A stretch of DNA of 64,000 bases, from the NCBI RefSeq assembly GCF_003254155.1, contig NZ_QKZI01000001.1, positions 434,001 to 498,000 of the forward strand. The letters are read 5' to 3'. Source of the DNA: Psychrobacillus insolitus. Lineage in GTDB: Bacteria > Bacillota > Bacilli > Bacillales_A > Planococcaceae. The notes beneath the pieces are model-generated. The model did no database searches. It saw only the letters and a list, made by a program, of their open reading frames with translations, and was not told the DNA's origin. A program made the position numbers and the translations under genes. Shown here in pieces: positions 9,234 through 18,451 of the stretch (position 1 is the first letter of the stretch; every line of letters starts with the position of its first letter).

Positions 9234-9450
9234 TCATAGTTGTCGATACAAAAAAGCGACCAGAGTATTATTTTCCATTAGTGCAGAGAGCAAAGAGTGC
9301 ATAATCTCCAAAACCATCCCTATGCCACGTTTTTCTGGTTGACGAAATGTTTTTTGATCAAACATTACTTCCTCTTGAATTTTCAAGGCCAGCAAGTAAG
9401 CGAAGGACGGTGCTTTTTCCACTAATCCTTAATGACCCTACCGGTAACGG
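9234..9450 (-). pseudogene. Remnant of an ABC-transporter ATP-binding protein
   Basis: Read on the minus strand in shifting frames, the stretch gives SGKSTVLRLLAGLE (Walker A and following helix), FDQKTFRQPEKRGIGMV, then GDYALF (Q-loop region, normally QDYALFPHLTV) and LMENNTL. Stops and at least two frameshifts separate these blocks. This is the N-terminal third of a CysA/PotA/FbpC-type ATPase; the rest, including Walker B, is gone. The longest remaining frame, 9234-9422, is only a relic. Confidence 0.65.
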
Positions 9451-9599
9451 AAAAAGAAATCTTTTAGTCGATAATATGGCTTATATATTTTTAGCAAAGG
9501 TCAATTCTTCTAGAGTCATCTATTATTTGAATTTAACAGGTTGGAGGATTTTAGAATTTTATTTGATTGTCGTCTACAAAACAAATTGACATGCATATA

Positions 9600-9704
9600 T
9601 TTGAGTGAGGGAAACATTTTGTCTTAAGGGAATAAAAAGTAGTTGCTTTTTAAAAAGTAATTCTATATATTTGGTCTAAGGAAACATTTTGGCTTTAAGG
9701 AAAA
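9600..9704 (+). promoter_or_regulatory. Four MntR-like boxes upstream of the manganese transporter
   Basis: Two ~70-bp direct repeats each contain two related motifs: TTTGAGTGAGGGAAAC 9600-9615, TTTGTCTTAAGGGAAT 9618-9633, TTTGGTCTAAGGAAAC 9670-9685 and TTTGGCTTTAAGGAAAA 9688-9704. They match the B. subtilis MntR sites I recall (TTTGCATRAGGGAAAC). A possible promoter (TTGCTT 9643, ATATAT about 9665) lies between the pairs, so Mn-bound MntR would be placed to block it. Confidence 0.7.
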
Positions 9705-9750
9705 AAGAGCTCGATATATTTGAATATTTTAGAGAGAGGAAGGTGTAATT

Positions 9751-10494
9751 ATGAATATTGCTATTTCTGTTAAAGAGTTATATGTATCGTATTTCGGAAA
9801 TGAGGCATTGAAAAATGTCAGTTTTACAATAAATGAAGGTAACTTGGTAGGAATTATTGGACCAAATGGTGCAGGGAAATCAACACTTTTAAAAGCACTA
9901 TTGAACCTCATTAGTAAAGATAAAGGGGAGGTTCAGATTCTTGGTAAGTCGATAAAGGAAATGAGAACAAAAGTTGCATACGTACCCCAGCGAAGCAATA
10001 TCGACTGGGACTTTCCTATAACGGTTATTGATACAGTTATACTTGGCACATATCCAAGTTTAGGAATATTTAAGCGGCCAAAGAAAGTTGATAAGGCGTG
10101 GGCGTATGAATGTTTAGAAAAAGTAGGAATTGCAGAACTCCGAAATCGTCAAATCGGAGAATTATCTGGTGGACAACAACAACGTGTATTTCTTGCAAGA
10201 GCCTTGGCGCAAAAACCAGAAATGTACTTTCTTGATGAACCTTTTGTTGGAGTTGACGTAACGAGTGAAGAAACGATTATTTCCATATTGAAAGAACTAC
10301 GCGATAGTGGAAAAACAGTAGTTGTCGTTCATCATGACTTAAGTAAAGTCACTCATTATTTTAATCAGTTAATCTTATTGAATAAGGAACTTATCGATTA
10401 TGGAGCAGTAGAAGATGTAATCAAACCAGAAGTTCTAGGTAAAGCGTATGGTAATCAGTTTCCCTCCATCACAGCGACTGAGGTGAGCGTATGA
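9751..10494 (+). CDS. mntA: Manganese ABC transporter, ATP-binding protein
   Basis: A 247-residue ABC ATPase with Walker A GPNGAGKSTLLK (about residues 36-47), signature LSGGQQQRVFLARAL, Walker B MYFLDEPFVGVD and switch VVHHD. It belongs to the metal (Mn/Zn/Fe) uptake ATPases. It is the first gene of a three-gene operon; its last codons overlap the permease start (ATGA-type junction at 10491). The name follows the S. aureus mntABC order; B. subtilis calls the ATPase MntB. Manganese rather than zinc is favoured by the upstream MntR-like boxes and by the binding protein. Confidence 0.9.
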   Translation: MNIAISVKELYVSYFGNEALKNVSFTINEGNLVGIIGPNGAGKSTLLKALLNLISKDKGEVQILGKSIKEMRTKVAYVPQRSNIDWDFPITVIDTVILGTYPSLGIFKRPKKVDKAWAYECLEKVGIAELRNRQIGELSGGQQQRVFLARALAQKPEMYFLDEPFVGVDVTSEETIISILKELRDSGKTVVVVHHDLSKVTHYFNQLILLNKELIDYGAVEDVIKPEVLGKAYGNQFPSITATEVSV

Positions 10495-11375
10495 TGAATT
10501 TTATAGACGCACTCTTTCAATATGGGTTTTTACAAAAAGCATTAACTACCTCCATTATGGTAGGGATTATTTGTGGGGTTATTGGTTGCTTTATCATATT
10601 GAGAGGTATGGCATTGATGGGTGACGCGATCTCTCATGCCGTACTACCAGGTGTTGCATTATCATACTTGCTTGGTATTAACTTCTTTTTTGGTGCAGTC
10701 TTTACAGGAATCTTAACAGCACTCGGTATTGGTTTTATCAGTCAGAACAGTCGAATTAAAAACGACGTATCGATCGGGATTATGTTTACTGCCGCCTTTG
10801 CGTCGGGGATTATCCTGATTACATTTATGAAAAGTAGCACAGATTTGTACCACATTCTATTCGGAAACGTGCTTGCAGTTCGACCGTCAGAAATGTGGTC
10901 CACACTGTTTATAGGAATTCTTGTACTCGTATGTGTCTATGTGTTTTATAAAGAATTGCTAGTTAGTTCATTCGACCCAACCATGGCAGCAGCATACGGG
11001 TTGCCAACACGGGTTATTCATTACTTCTTGATGACACTTCTGACATTGGTGACAGTGGCTTCGTTACAAACAGTCGGTATCATTCTAGTAGTGGCGATGC
11101 TTATCACTCCAGCTTCAACTGCCTATTTGTTAACAAATAGGCTCTGGGTAATGCTTTACCTTTCAGCTGGAATTGGAGTGTTAGCATCCATTTTGGGATT
11201 GTATTTCAGCTATACCTATAATTTAGCTTCAGGGGCCACAATTGTACTGGCAGCAACTGTACTTTTTGTTCTTGCATTTGTATTTTCCCCTAAACAAGGA
11301 TTGATGTGGCGGGCAATTAAAAGCTTGAGAAAAAGAGTAATGTATTCGCGAATAAAATTAGATAGGGAGGATTAA
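10491..11375 (+). CDS. mntB: Manganese ABC transporter, permease
   Basis: A 294-residue integral membrane protein of the ABC-3 (ZnuB/MntB) family, with about eight or nine hydrophobic segments. The conserved segment LRGMALMGDAISHAVLPGVAL near residues 36-56 is the family hallmark. The start overlaps the ATPase stop, and the next gene begins one base after its stop, showing translational coupling. Only one permease gene is present, so it would form a homodimer. Confidence 0.92.
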   Translation: MMNFIDALFQYGFLQKALTTSIMVGIICGVIGCFIILRGMALMGDAISHAVLPGVALSYLLGINFFFGAVFTGILTALGIGFISQNSRIKNDVSIGIMFTAAFASGIILITFMKSSTDLYHILFGNVLAVRPSEMWSTLFIGILVLVCVYVFYKELLVSSFDPTMAAAYGLPTRVIHYFLMTLLTLVTVASLQTVGIILVVAMLITPASTAYLLTNRLWVMLYLSAGIGVLASILGLYFSYTYNLASGATIVLAATVLFVLAFVFSPKQGLMWRAIKSLRKRVMYSRIKLDRED

Positions 11376-11376
11376 G

Positions 11377-12315
11377 ATGATTATAAAGAAGCTTTCTACA
11401 CTGTTACTGTTTTTAGTACTTGTACTTGCAAGTTGTAGTAAGGAAGAAGGAAATTCAAAAAAAGATAATGCCGATAAGATTCAAGTGATTGCCACTTATT
11501 CAATCATTTACGACATCGTGAAGAATGTTGGTGGTGATCGTGTAGAAGTGCATTCTTTAGCGCCAGTTGGTTCTAATCCTCATGAATATGATCCTCTGCC
11601 ATTAGATGTTCAATTGACAACGGATGCAGATATAGTGTTCTATAATGGGCTCAATTTAGAAGGTGGCAACTCATGGTTTGAAAAACTACTACTTACCACA
11701 GAGAAAACAGGAAAAGAAGCACCCGTATACCGTTTGAGTGATGGAGTGGATCCGATGCACTTAACATCTAAAGGAAAAGAATCAGAAGAAGATCCACATG
11801 CATGGTTAGATATTCGAAATGGTATCAAATATGCTGAAAATGCAAAAATAGGATTAATTAAAGTTGACCCAAAACATGCAGATGTTTATGAAAAAAACGC
11901 AAAAGAATATATAGAGAAGTTGGAGAATCTACATCAAGAAGCAGTAGAGCGTTATAGCAAAATTCCACAGGAACAACGATTACTGATTACAAGTGAAGGT
12001 GCATTTAAATATTTCTCTGAAGCCTATGGTTTTGAGGCAGCCTACATCTGGGAAATTAACTCTGAGAATCAAGGTTCCCCAGAACAAGTAAGTACTTTAG
12101 TTGACTTTATTCGCTCGAAAAAAGACCCTGTCTTATTCGTTGAAACAAGTATAGATCCAAGGAGCATGGAAATGGTTTCTAGTGAAACAGATGTGCCAAT
12201 TTTCGGGAAAGTTTTCACTGATTCTATCGGTAAATCAGGTGAGGATGGAGATACGTATATCAAGATGATGGAATGGAATATTGATACGATTTACAGAGGA
12301 TTGACTGAAAAATAA
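11377..12315 (+). CDS. mntC: Manganese ABC transporter, substrate-binding lipoprotein
   Basis: A 312-residue lipoprotein: signal peptide with lipobox LASC (Cys about residue 20), then a cluster A-I metal-binding fold. The four ligands expected for Mn-type proteins (PsaA His67, His139, Glu205, Asp280) are visible as the His of NPHEYDP, the His of DPHAWLD, the Glu of TSEGAFKYF and the Asp of FTDSIG. Zinc-type homologues have a third His and a His-rich loop, which are absent here. It captures Mn2+ outside the membrane and delivers it to the permease. Confidence 0.92.
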   Translation: MIIKKLSTLLLFLVLVLASCSKEEGNSKKDNADKIQVIATYSIIYDIVKNVGGDRVEVHSLAPVGSNPHEYDPLPLDVQLTTDADIVFYNGLNLEGGNSWFEKLLLTTEKTGKEAPVYRLSDGVDPMHLTSKGKESEEDPHAWLDIRNGIKYAENAKIGLIKVDPKHADVYEKNAKEYIEKLENLHQEAVERYSKIPQEQRLLITSEGAFKYFSEAYGFEAAYIWEINSENQGSPEQVSTLVDFIRSKKDPVLFVETSIDPRSMEMVSSETDVPIFGKVFTDSIGKSGEDGDTYIKMMEWNIDTIYRGLTEK

Positions 12316-12360
12316 AGAAACGGTAATAAATACTACTATAAAAACTATTGGACATTTTCT

Positions 12361-12408
12361 TGAAGTACTAAAGCCCTTAACCTTTTGGTTAAGGGCTTTA
12401 GTGCTTCA
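12361..12408 (+). terminator. Terminator of the manganese transporter operon
   Basis: A long stem TGAAGTACTAAAGCCCTTAACC with its complement (one G:T pair), TTTT loop, followed by ATTTCTTTTTCT. The following 230 bases to the next gene hold only AT-rich leader sequence and no other recognisable feature. Confidence 0.9.
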
Positions 12409-12637
12409 ATTTCTTTTTCTAAAAAGGTAGTGAAGATCCTCCTAACGGTAATTTGCACTTCGAAAAGTCTTTTGATAGTACCATTTGAACGTAGAATAAT
12501 AAACAGGTTTTTAATACGTCAATAGTAAATACTTATTAATCACTCCTCATATATTTGTCTCTATTGGACAAAATATGTTACGGGATAGTGCAATTAAAAA
12601 ATAGCATTTCCCTATAAAAAACGAGGGAGTGAAATAG

Positions 12638-12847
12638 ATGGCTGATATCAACAAACGCAAACGGGACAATAACAATACTGAAGAGGAAGCAGGAATTAGT
12701 GTAGGTGCTTTTACTGGGGATACCATGGCTACTGCTCTTGATCCATTTGGTACTGCTGCAGGTGCTATTGCTGGCAGAACGCTGGAAAAAAAGGCGGGGA
12801 AAGGTACGAATGATGACGACAATCATGGCTCTAAAACAAGAGATTAG
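12638..12847 (+). CDS. Small hypothetical protein with Gly/Ala-rich centre
   Basis: A 69-residue protein with a basic start (MADINKRKRDNNN) and acidic/basic tail; the centre ISVGAFTGDTMATALDPFGTAAGAIAGRTLEKK has GxxxG/AxxxG spacing like glycine-zipper membrane-inserting segments. GAGGGAG at 12624 gives a good ribosome site. I do not recognise the family. It stands alone between the manganese operon and repeat R3 copy B. Confidence 0.6.
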   Translation: MADINKRKRDNNNTEEEAGISVGAFTGDTMATALDPFGTAAGAIAGRTLEKKAGKGTNDDDNHGSKTRD

Positions 12848-12969
12848 AATTAAGTAAAGCCATCCTTTAATTGATGGGGTATGAATGGGTTACACTTTGT
12901 TATCCAACTAAGTGTAATCTATTTATTTCTAACAGAGGGACTTACAGTCAAATTGATCATTGAAAATCC

Positions 12970-13135
12970 AGTTAGAGCACGGGCTAGACTGAAATGATCT
13001 ACTTTACATATATGAATATCAATGTCGGATAATGGTGCATTCTAGGGTAAATAAGAGCGTTTATTGTTAGATTCTGCGGTTTCCCAGGAAATATTTCGTT
13101 TACGAATTATTTCCTTATTTCTAAATGAGGTATAA
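12970..13135. repeat. Repeat R3, copy B
   Basis: Second copy of the 8826-8990 repeat, same orientation. The 34-base core starting TGTTAGATTCTGCGG (13065) is identical. In one frame both copies read LLDSAVSQEIFRLRIISL with only synonymous changes (CGT TTA versus CGA TTG), but those two changes also fall in the loop of the 12-bp hairpin, so coding-remnant and structural readings are both open. Confidence 0.75.
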
Positions 13136-13270
13136 GAAAAATAGATGCCGAAGTAATAAAGAATAGATAACCGAATGTAGAGTCAGTAACTTTCTTGAAC
13201 CAGTTTTTTTGTTACATAGAATCGATAAATCAATGGATACTAAACTGGATAGCTAAAAGGAGTGATACTT

Positions 13271-13516
13271 ATGGCAATGTGTCCTATATGTAACTCATTA
13301 AAAGTATTAGAAGTGTATTGTCCAAAATGTAATGCTCAATTAGATGATTCAGGTAAGGTATCCGATTTTTTAGATCCATATGGGCATTATAATGATGAAG
13401 AGACTGTAAAAATGGGTGATGGCTATCCGAATACATCTAAAGATCAGATTTGTCCTCATTTGATGGTTTGTAAAAATTGCGGATATGATGTGGTGAAGTT
13501 CATACAAGAAGAATAG
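13271..13516 (+). CDS. Small double zinc-ribbon protein
   Basis: An 81-residue protein with four paired metal-binding motifs: CPIC (near residue 4), CPKC (about residue 19), CPH (about residue 61) and CKNC (about residue 68). AAAGGAG at 13257 is 8 bases before ATG 13271; the upstream in-frame GTG 13262 overlaps that site and is rejected. No enzyme domain is visible. Probably a zinc-ribbon regulatory or accessory protein of unknown role. Confidence 0.7.
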   Translation: MAMCPICNSLKVLEVYCPKCNAQLDDSGKVSDFLDPYGHYNDEETVKMGDGYPNTSKDQICPHLMVCKNCGYDVVKFIQEE

Positions 13517-13756
13517 TAATTAATCAAGTTTTAAATATATAGTAAATGACCAATTACAATCATGGCTACTTCGCTACGCGTAAAATTTCGCTCCATTTTA
13601 ACTGTGTCACTTCTGTAATACATTCTTTTCATAATGATGCAGTCTTTGTGTCAAAAAAAGGGTTCATGTACTAATAGTTCATCCATTTTATCTATCTCAT
13701 ATTTCCTTTTCGAAATCCTTATACGACATCTAGAAGGGGATAAAATAGCCAAAGCG

Positions 13757-13815
13757 AACCGTAAAAGTCCTAATAAAAAAGGAGATTTAGCGGTTTTTCT
13801 TTTTTCTTTTTTCTT
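13757..13815 (+). terminator. Imperfect terminator before the MMPL gene
   Basis: AACCGTAAAAGTCCT pairs imperfectly with AGGAGATTTAGCGGTT and is followed by TTTTTCTTTTTTCTTTTTT. The rest of 13517-13756 shows no gene. Confidence 0.6.
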
Positions 13816-13859
13816 TATTATAGTATAATAAATGGTATGAATAAGAGGGGGCATCAACA

Positions 13860-16046
13860 TTGGCAAAACTATTATATAAGCTTGGCTATTGGGCAGCTGA
13901 CCATGTGAAGACAGTTCTGTTTTCAACATTGGCGCTTTTTATAGCACTTGGAGCAGTCGTATTAGGAATGGGCATGAATTTTAATGATGATATGTCAATT
14001 CCAGGAACATCAGCACAAAATACGATTGAATTACTAGAAGAAAAGTTTCCAGAGGTAGGAAAGGCTGGGGCACAAATACAAATTGTATTTAAAGCACCAG
14101 AAGGCAAAACATTATTAGATTCAGATGTTCAAGGAAACATAGCTTCTTTAATAAAAGATGTAGAAAAACTAGATGGTATAGAAGCAGTCTATCTACCTGA
14201 AATGTTACAAAATTATAATGAAGATCAAACAATCGCTTATGCAATGGCGATTTATGACGTTCCGTCAAAAGAAGTGACATTTGATCAAGTAGATGAACTT
14301 CGTGCATTATTGCCTGCAACATCTGATGAAGGAATTCAAACAGAGCTGTATTCCTCAGAAACAGAGGTTTATCCATTCGAAGTACATATGAAAACGGAAA
14401 TACTAGGTATAATTGCAGCGTTCCTTATTTTATTTTTAACATTTGGATCACTTCGATTAGCTGGTATGCCAATTTTTACAGCTGTTATCGGTTTACTTAT
14501 TGGTATTTTCTGTATTTTAATTGCAACAAACTTTACATCAATTGCAGCAGTTTGTTTATCATTAGCAGGGATGTTGGGGCTTGCTGTAGGGATAGATTAC
14601 GCCCTATTTATTGTTTCCAGATTCCGTCAAGAATATGAGAAGGGGTATTCAATTAAGCAATCCATTGCCATTGCAAATGGAACAGCTGGTACGGCAGTTG
14701 TGTTTGCGGGAATTACAGTTATTATTGCACTAGTAGGCCTAGCTATTCCTCAAATTCCATTCTTGTCAATTATGGGTTATTCAGCTGCATTAACCGTACT
14801 CTTTTCAATCATCGTAGCGATCGTTGTTGTACCGGCCCTTTTAAATGTGCTTGGACACAAAATTACACCACCTGTGGATCGTAAAAAAACGACAGCTGAA
14901 AAAGTAGCAAATCGCATAAAGCTTTCTGGAAAGTTCATGCAAGGTTGGGCAAAGGCATTAAATAAAATGCCAGCGCTGTTTGTTATCATTGGTGTACTCT
15001 TACTTTCAGTAATTTCAATTCCATTCTTCGATATGAAACTAGGATTGCCAGATGATAGTTTCTATGAGGAAGGGACAGATCAGCGTGATTCGTATGATTT
15101 ATTAAAAGAAGCATACGGTGAAGGCTATCATGCTTCGTTAGTAGTTGTAGCTGAAGCAACAGAAAAAGATGGCGAGGTATTATCTAAGCTTGAGCAGCTT
15201 CAGGCTGATTTAATGGCTATGGATCATGTCGATATGATTACGAATGTCATTCCAAAAGAGTCTGGTGAAATGGCAGTTATCACATTAAACCCAACAAGTG
15301 GACCAAATGATGATGAAACAATTGAATTAGTACATGATATTCGTAACGCAGAAATGGACGGTATGAAGCTTAACGTAACAGGTATGACAGCCATGAATAT
15401 TGATATTTCTGAAAAGCTAGGGGATGCATTACCTGTTTTTGCATCGACTATTATTGGCTTAGCGTTTATTATCTTTATGGTGATTTTCCGTTCGATTTTA
15501 GTACCATTAAAAGCGGTATTAGGATTTGTCCTATCACTTGGTGCAACGCTTGGTTTTATCACATGGGTTGTACAAGATGGGAATTTTTATGAAGTATTTG
15601 GTTATGCAACGACGAGTCCAATATTAAGTTTCTTACCGATTATTACGGTAGGGATATTATTCGGTCTAGCAATGGACTATGAAGTATTTTTAGTGAGTCG
15701 TATGCGCGAAGAATTTACGCATTCAGGTGATGCACGTAAAGCAGTACTTGCGGGTATTCGTGATAGTGGTGGTGTTGTAACAGCAGCAGGTTTAATTATG
15801 ATTGCTGTATTTACAGGCTTTATGATGACACCAGATCCGATGATAAAAATTATTGGTATGGCACTTACATTTGGCGTTCTATTTGACGCATTTATCGTGC
15901 GAATGATGATCGTTCCAGCTATCATGCTTTTAATGGGCAAAGCAGCTTGGTATATGCCGAAATGGTTGGAAAAAATCTTGCCAAATATTGATATCGAAGG
16001 CGAATCAATTATGAAAGAGCTTGAAAAGGAAAAGAAGCAAAGCTAA
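13860..16046 (+). CDS. MMPL/RND family transporter (YdfJ-like)
   Basis: A 728-residue RND-superfamily exporter, the usual length of Bacillus YdfJ. It has an N-terminal helix, a soluble loop, a block of five or six helices with LAVGIDYALFIVSRFRQEYE, a second soluble loop, and a repeat block with GLAMDYEVFLVSRMREE; the paired (I/M)DY segments are the MMPL proton-relay signature. The start is TTG 13860 with GAGGGGG 9 bases upstream; a TATAAT box lies at 13824. Likely exports lipids or antimicrobials; substrate unknown. Monocistronic. Confidence 0.92.
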   Translation: MAKLLYKLGYWAADHVKTVLFSTLALFIALGAVVLGMGMNFNDDMSIPGTSAQNTIELLEEKFPEVGKAGAQIQIVFKAPEGKTLLDSDVQGNIASLIKDVEKLDGIEAVYLPEMLQNYNEDQTIAYAMAIYDVPSKEVTFDQVDELRALLPATSDEGIQTELYSSETEVYPFEVHMKTEILGIIAAFLILFLTFGSLRLAGMPIFTAVIGLLIGIFCILIATNFTSIAAVCLSLAGMLGLAVGIDYALFIVSRFRQEYEKGYSIKQSIAIANGTAGTAVVFAGITVIIALVGLAIPQIPFLSIMGYSAALTVLFSIIVAIVVVPALLNVLGHKITPPVDRKKTTAEKVANRIKLSGKFMQGWAKALNKMPALFVIIGVLLLSVISIPFFDMKLGLPDDSFYEEGTDQRDSYDLLKEAYGEGYHASLVVVAEATEKDGEVLSKLEQLQADLMAMDHVDMITNVIPKESGEMAVITLNPTSGPNDDETIELVHDIRNAEMDGMKLNVTGMTAMNIDISEKLGDALPVFASTIIGLAFIIFMVIFRSILVPLKAVLGFVLSLGATLGFITWVVQDGNFYEVFGYATTSPILSFLPIITVGILFGLAMDYEVFLVSRMREEFTHSGDARKAVLAGIRDSGGVVTAAGLIMIAVFTGFMMTPDPMIKIIGMALTFGVLFDAFIVRMMIVPAIMLLMGKAAWYMPKWLEKILPNIDIEGESIMKELEKEKKQS

Positions 16047-16116
16047 TTATTATTAACGACATTTTGAAGTTACCCTAAAAAGTTAGACATGGTTATTTCA
16101 CTATGATGCTTGTTCA

Positions 16117-16155
16117 AAATGAGTTCGGTACTATACTGGACTCATTTTTTATTTT
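16117..16155 (+). terminator. Terminator of the MMPL gene
   Basis: A 9-bp stem AAAATGAGT/ACTCATTTT followed by a T-rich run. The rest of the 325-base gap up to 16371 holds a possible -10 box TATAAT (16326) for the next gene and nothing else I can name. Confidence 0.85.
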
Positions 16156-16371
16156 GCCTACTTTCGTTTACGATTGTGCATGGTTGACATAGTGCAAACG
16201 CAATGCAACTTTTACATAATTATGAGACAGATCCATCCACAAAAGATTGGAATAATATGTAAATCGACATGTCGGTTTTTCTGAGGGTAAAATGACTCCT
16301 ATTAATATATGTGTTAAAATTCCTTTATAATGCTAGCTAACCAATACTAAATAGAGGAGAAGGTGTTTGTG

Positions 16372-18180
16372 ATGAAAGTAATTGATAGCTTGCGAAACAA
16401 AATGGAAGGGCTCATACAGGCGGCTAATAGGTATCCGCTGACCATGCTCTTTCTTATAGCTACTGCAGTTGTAAATGCTATTTCAATCAACAATGAAAGA
16501 GAAGATTATTCTAGATATATTTTTACCTTTTTGATTGGGGCATTACTAAGTGCAGTGAGTCAGCATATTTTCGAACGCTTTTTTACAAAAATGAGTGAAC
16601 GTATAATGCTACTAGGTGGGGCTGTCCTTTTGTCAGTTGCATACTACTTTGCAATCCAGTCGGCGTCCGTCTTCAGTACAGAGATCGGTACCAAAACAGG
16701 CGTTACTATGTTTGCACTGGTTATGGCCTTCATATGGATCCCTACTATTAAAAGTAAAATTGCGTTTCATGAAAGTTTTATGTCCACGTTTAAAGCCTTT
16801 TTCATTACGGTTCTCTTTACAGCCGTCATTGCAGGAGGTGTCAGTGCCATTATTTTTGCGACAGACAGTCTTCTTTTTTCGGTGAACAATAATGCGATTC
16901 CACATGCTTTGAGTATAGTATTTTGTTTATTTGCACCGATATTTTTCTTATCTTTTATGCCTCCTTATCCGGGGAAAAGGGATTCAAATCTTACAATTGA
17001 AGAGTTGACTCTGCAAGAGGAAAAAGTAGAAAAAGCGATTAGTAGTCCAAAGAATTTGAGGATCTTGATGTCTTATATCATTATTCCTTTAACTGCAGTG
17101 TATACGGTGATCCTTTTGGCTTATGTCATATTAAATATCCGTGACAATTTTTGGACGAAAAACTTATTGGAACCACTGTTGGTCTCCTATGCTATCACAG
17201 TGATTTTAGTGTATCTGCTTGCTAGCGATCTGGAGAATAAATTCGCAAGCCTATTCAGAAAGGTATTTCCTAAGGTGTTAGTGCCGATTGTTTTATTCCA
17301 AACGATTGCTTCCATTTTAAAAATACAAGAAATGGGCATCACATATGGTCGTTATTACGTCATCCTGTTTGGTATCTTCGCAACAATTGCCGGACTAATT
17401 TTCAGCTTTTTACCAATCAAAAAACATGGGATAATAGCTGCCGTATTAATCGTATTTTCTGCTATTTCTATCATTCCACCTATTGATGCTTTTACGGTGA
17501 GTCGTGTAAATCAAATAAACTTACTTGAAAAGACACTTCTTGTAAATAACATGATTGAAAATGATACAATCGTGCCTAATTCAGCTGTTTCTAAGGAAGA
17601 CAAGAAAATCATCACTCACACGGTCAGCTATATAGACAGCATGAACTATGCGAATGAAATCGATTGGTTGCCGGATAATGTTTTTTATTATGACAACTTT
17701 AAAAAGACTTTCGGTTTTGAAGAAGTATACGAACAACTAAGCAACGGGACGGCTCAAGGTCAATCCGCCTACTTAGACTGGAATCAAAATCCCGTATTGA
17801 ATGTTGAGGATTATGATCATATGGTTCATATGAATATATACAGTTCTCAAGCAGGAATGGATGCTGAGCAACCGATCCCGATTGAAAAAGATGGTATGAG
17901 CTATATGCTAACGAAACAACTGGTTGGAGATTACTTTGCGATCAGTTTAATGGATGAAAATGAAGAAGAATTGATCCAATTCGATACAATGGAAATTTCC
18001 AACAAGCTTTTGGAGAACAATCCAGAAGGTTATGAAGGAAAAGGAAATACATTGACAGTGGAGAAGGCTACCATTATTCAAGAAAATGACCGCGTCAAGA
18101 TGAGTATCCTGGTCAATTCCGTAGATGCCTATGATGCTCAATATAGCGCTGATTTTTATGTTTTGCTTAAAATTAAATAA
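16372..18180 (+). CDS. DUF4153 family membrane protein
   Basis: A 602-residue protein: about eleven or twelve hydrophobic segments in the first 390 residues, then a ~200-residue soluble C-terminal part, matching the DUF4153 architecture of Bacillales membrane proteins. ATG 16372 sits 9 bases after GGAGAAGG; the in-frame GTG codons at 16363 and 16369 overlap or crowd that site. Function unknown. Monocistronic with its own terminator. Confidence 0.75.
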   Translation: MKVIDSLRNKMEGLIQAANRYPLTMLFLIATAVVNAISINNEREDYSRYIFTFLIGALLSAVSQHIFERFFTKMSERIMLLGGAVLLSVAYYFAIQSASVFSTEIGTKTGVTMFALVMAFIWIPTIKSKIAFHESFMSTFKAFFITVLFTAVIAGGVSAIIFATDSLLFSVNNNAIPHALSIVFCLFAPIFFLSFMPPYPGKRDSNLTIEELTLQEEKVEKAISSPKNLRILMSYIIIPLTAVYTVILLAYVILNIRDNFWTKNLLEPLLVSYAITVILVYLLASDLENKFASLFRKVFPKVLVPIVLFQTIASILKIQEMGITYGRYYVILFGIFATIAGLIFSFLPIKKHGIIAAVLIVFSAISIIPPIDAFTVSRVNQINLLEKTLLVNNMIENDTIVPNSAVSKEDKKIITHTVSYIDSMNYANEIDWLPDNVFYYDNFKKTFGFEEVYEQLSNGTAQGQSAYLDWNQNPVLNVEDYDHMVHMNIYSSQAGMDAEQPIPIEKDGMSYMLTKQLVGDYFAISLMDENEEELIQFDTMEISNKLLENNPEGYEGKGNTLTVEKATIIQENDRVKMSILVNSVDAYDAQYSADFYVLLKIK

Positions 18181-18252
18181 GATAAAGTCAGAAACATGTC
18201 TTACGTTACTTAGGGTAGCGACAGATAAACAAGCGTTATTGAATGACCGAAA

Positions 18253-18290
18253 AAATCGAGGAGCTACGGAGTCACGTAGCTCCTCGATTT
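18253..18290 (+). terminator. Terminator of the DUF4153 gene
   Basis: A perfect 16-bp stem AAATCGAGGAGCTACG with loop GAGTCA, then ATTTCTCGTTTT. Confidence 0.9.
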
Positions 18291-18451
18291 ATTTCTCGTT
18301 TTATTCTATTACCATAAATATTTCTAAAGCGAATAGGAAATGTCCATTTGGAAAAAGAGAACTTTAGCAATGTCATAGAAAACCAATAAGAAAAATAATA
18401 CAATCTTGTGTATAATAGAAGAAGTCGTTTTTTCATGGGAAGAAGGTATTT

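Noticed and set aside
13651-13929. Minus-strand 92-codon frame across the MMPL gene start
   Set aside because: Overlaps a terminator T run and the start of a clear plus-strand gene; composition is not protein-like.
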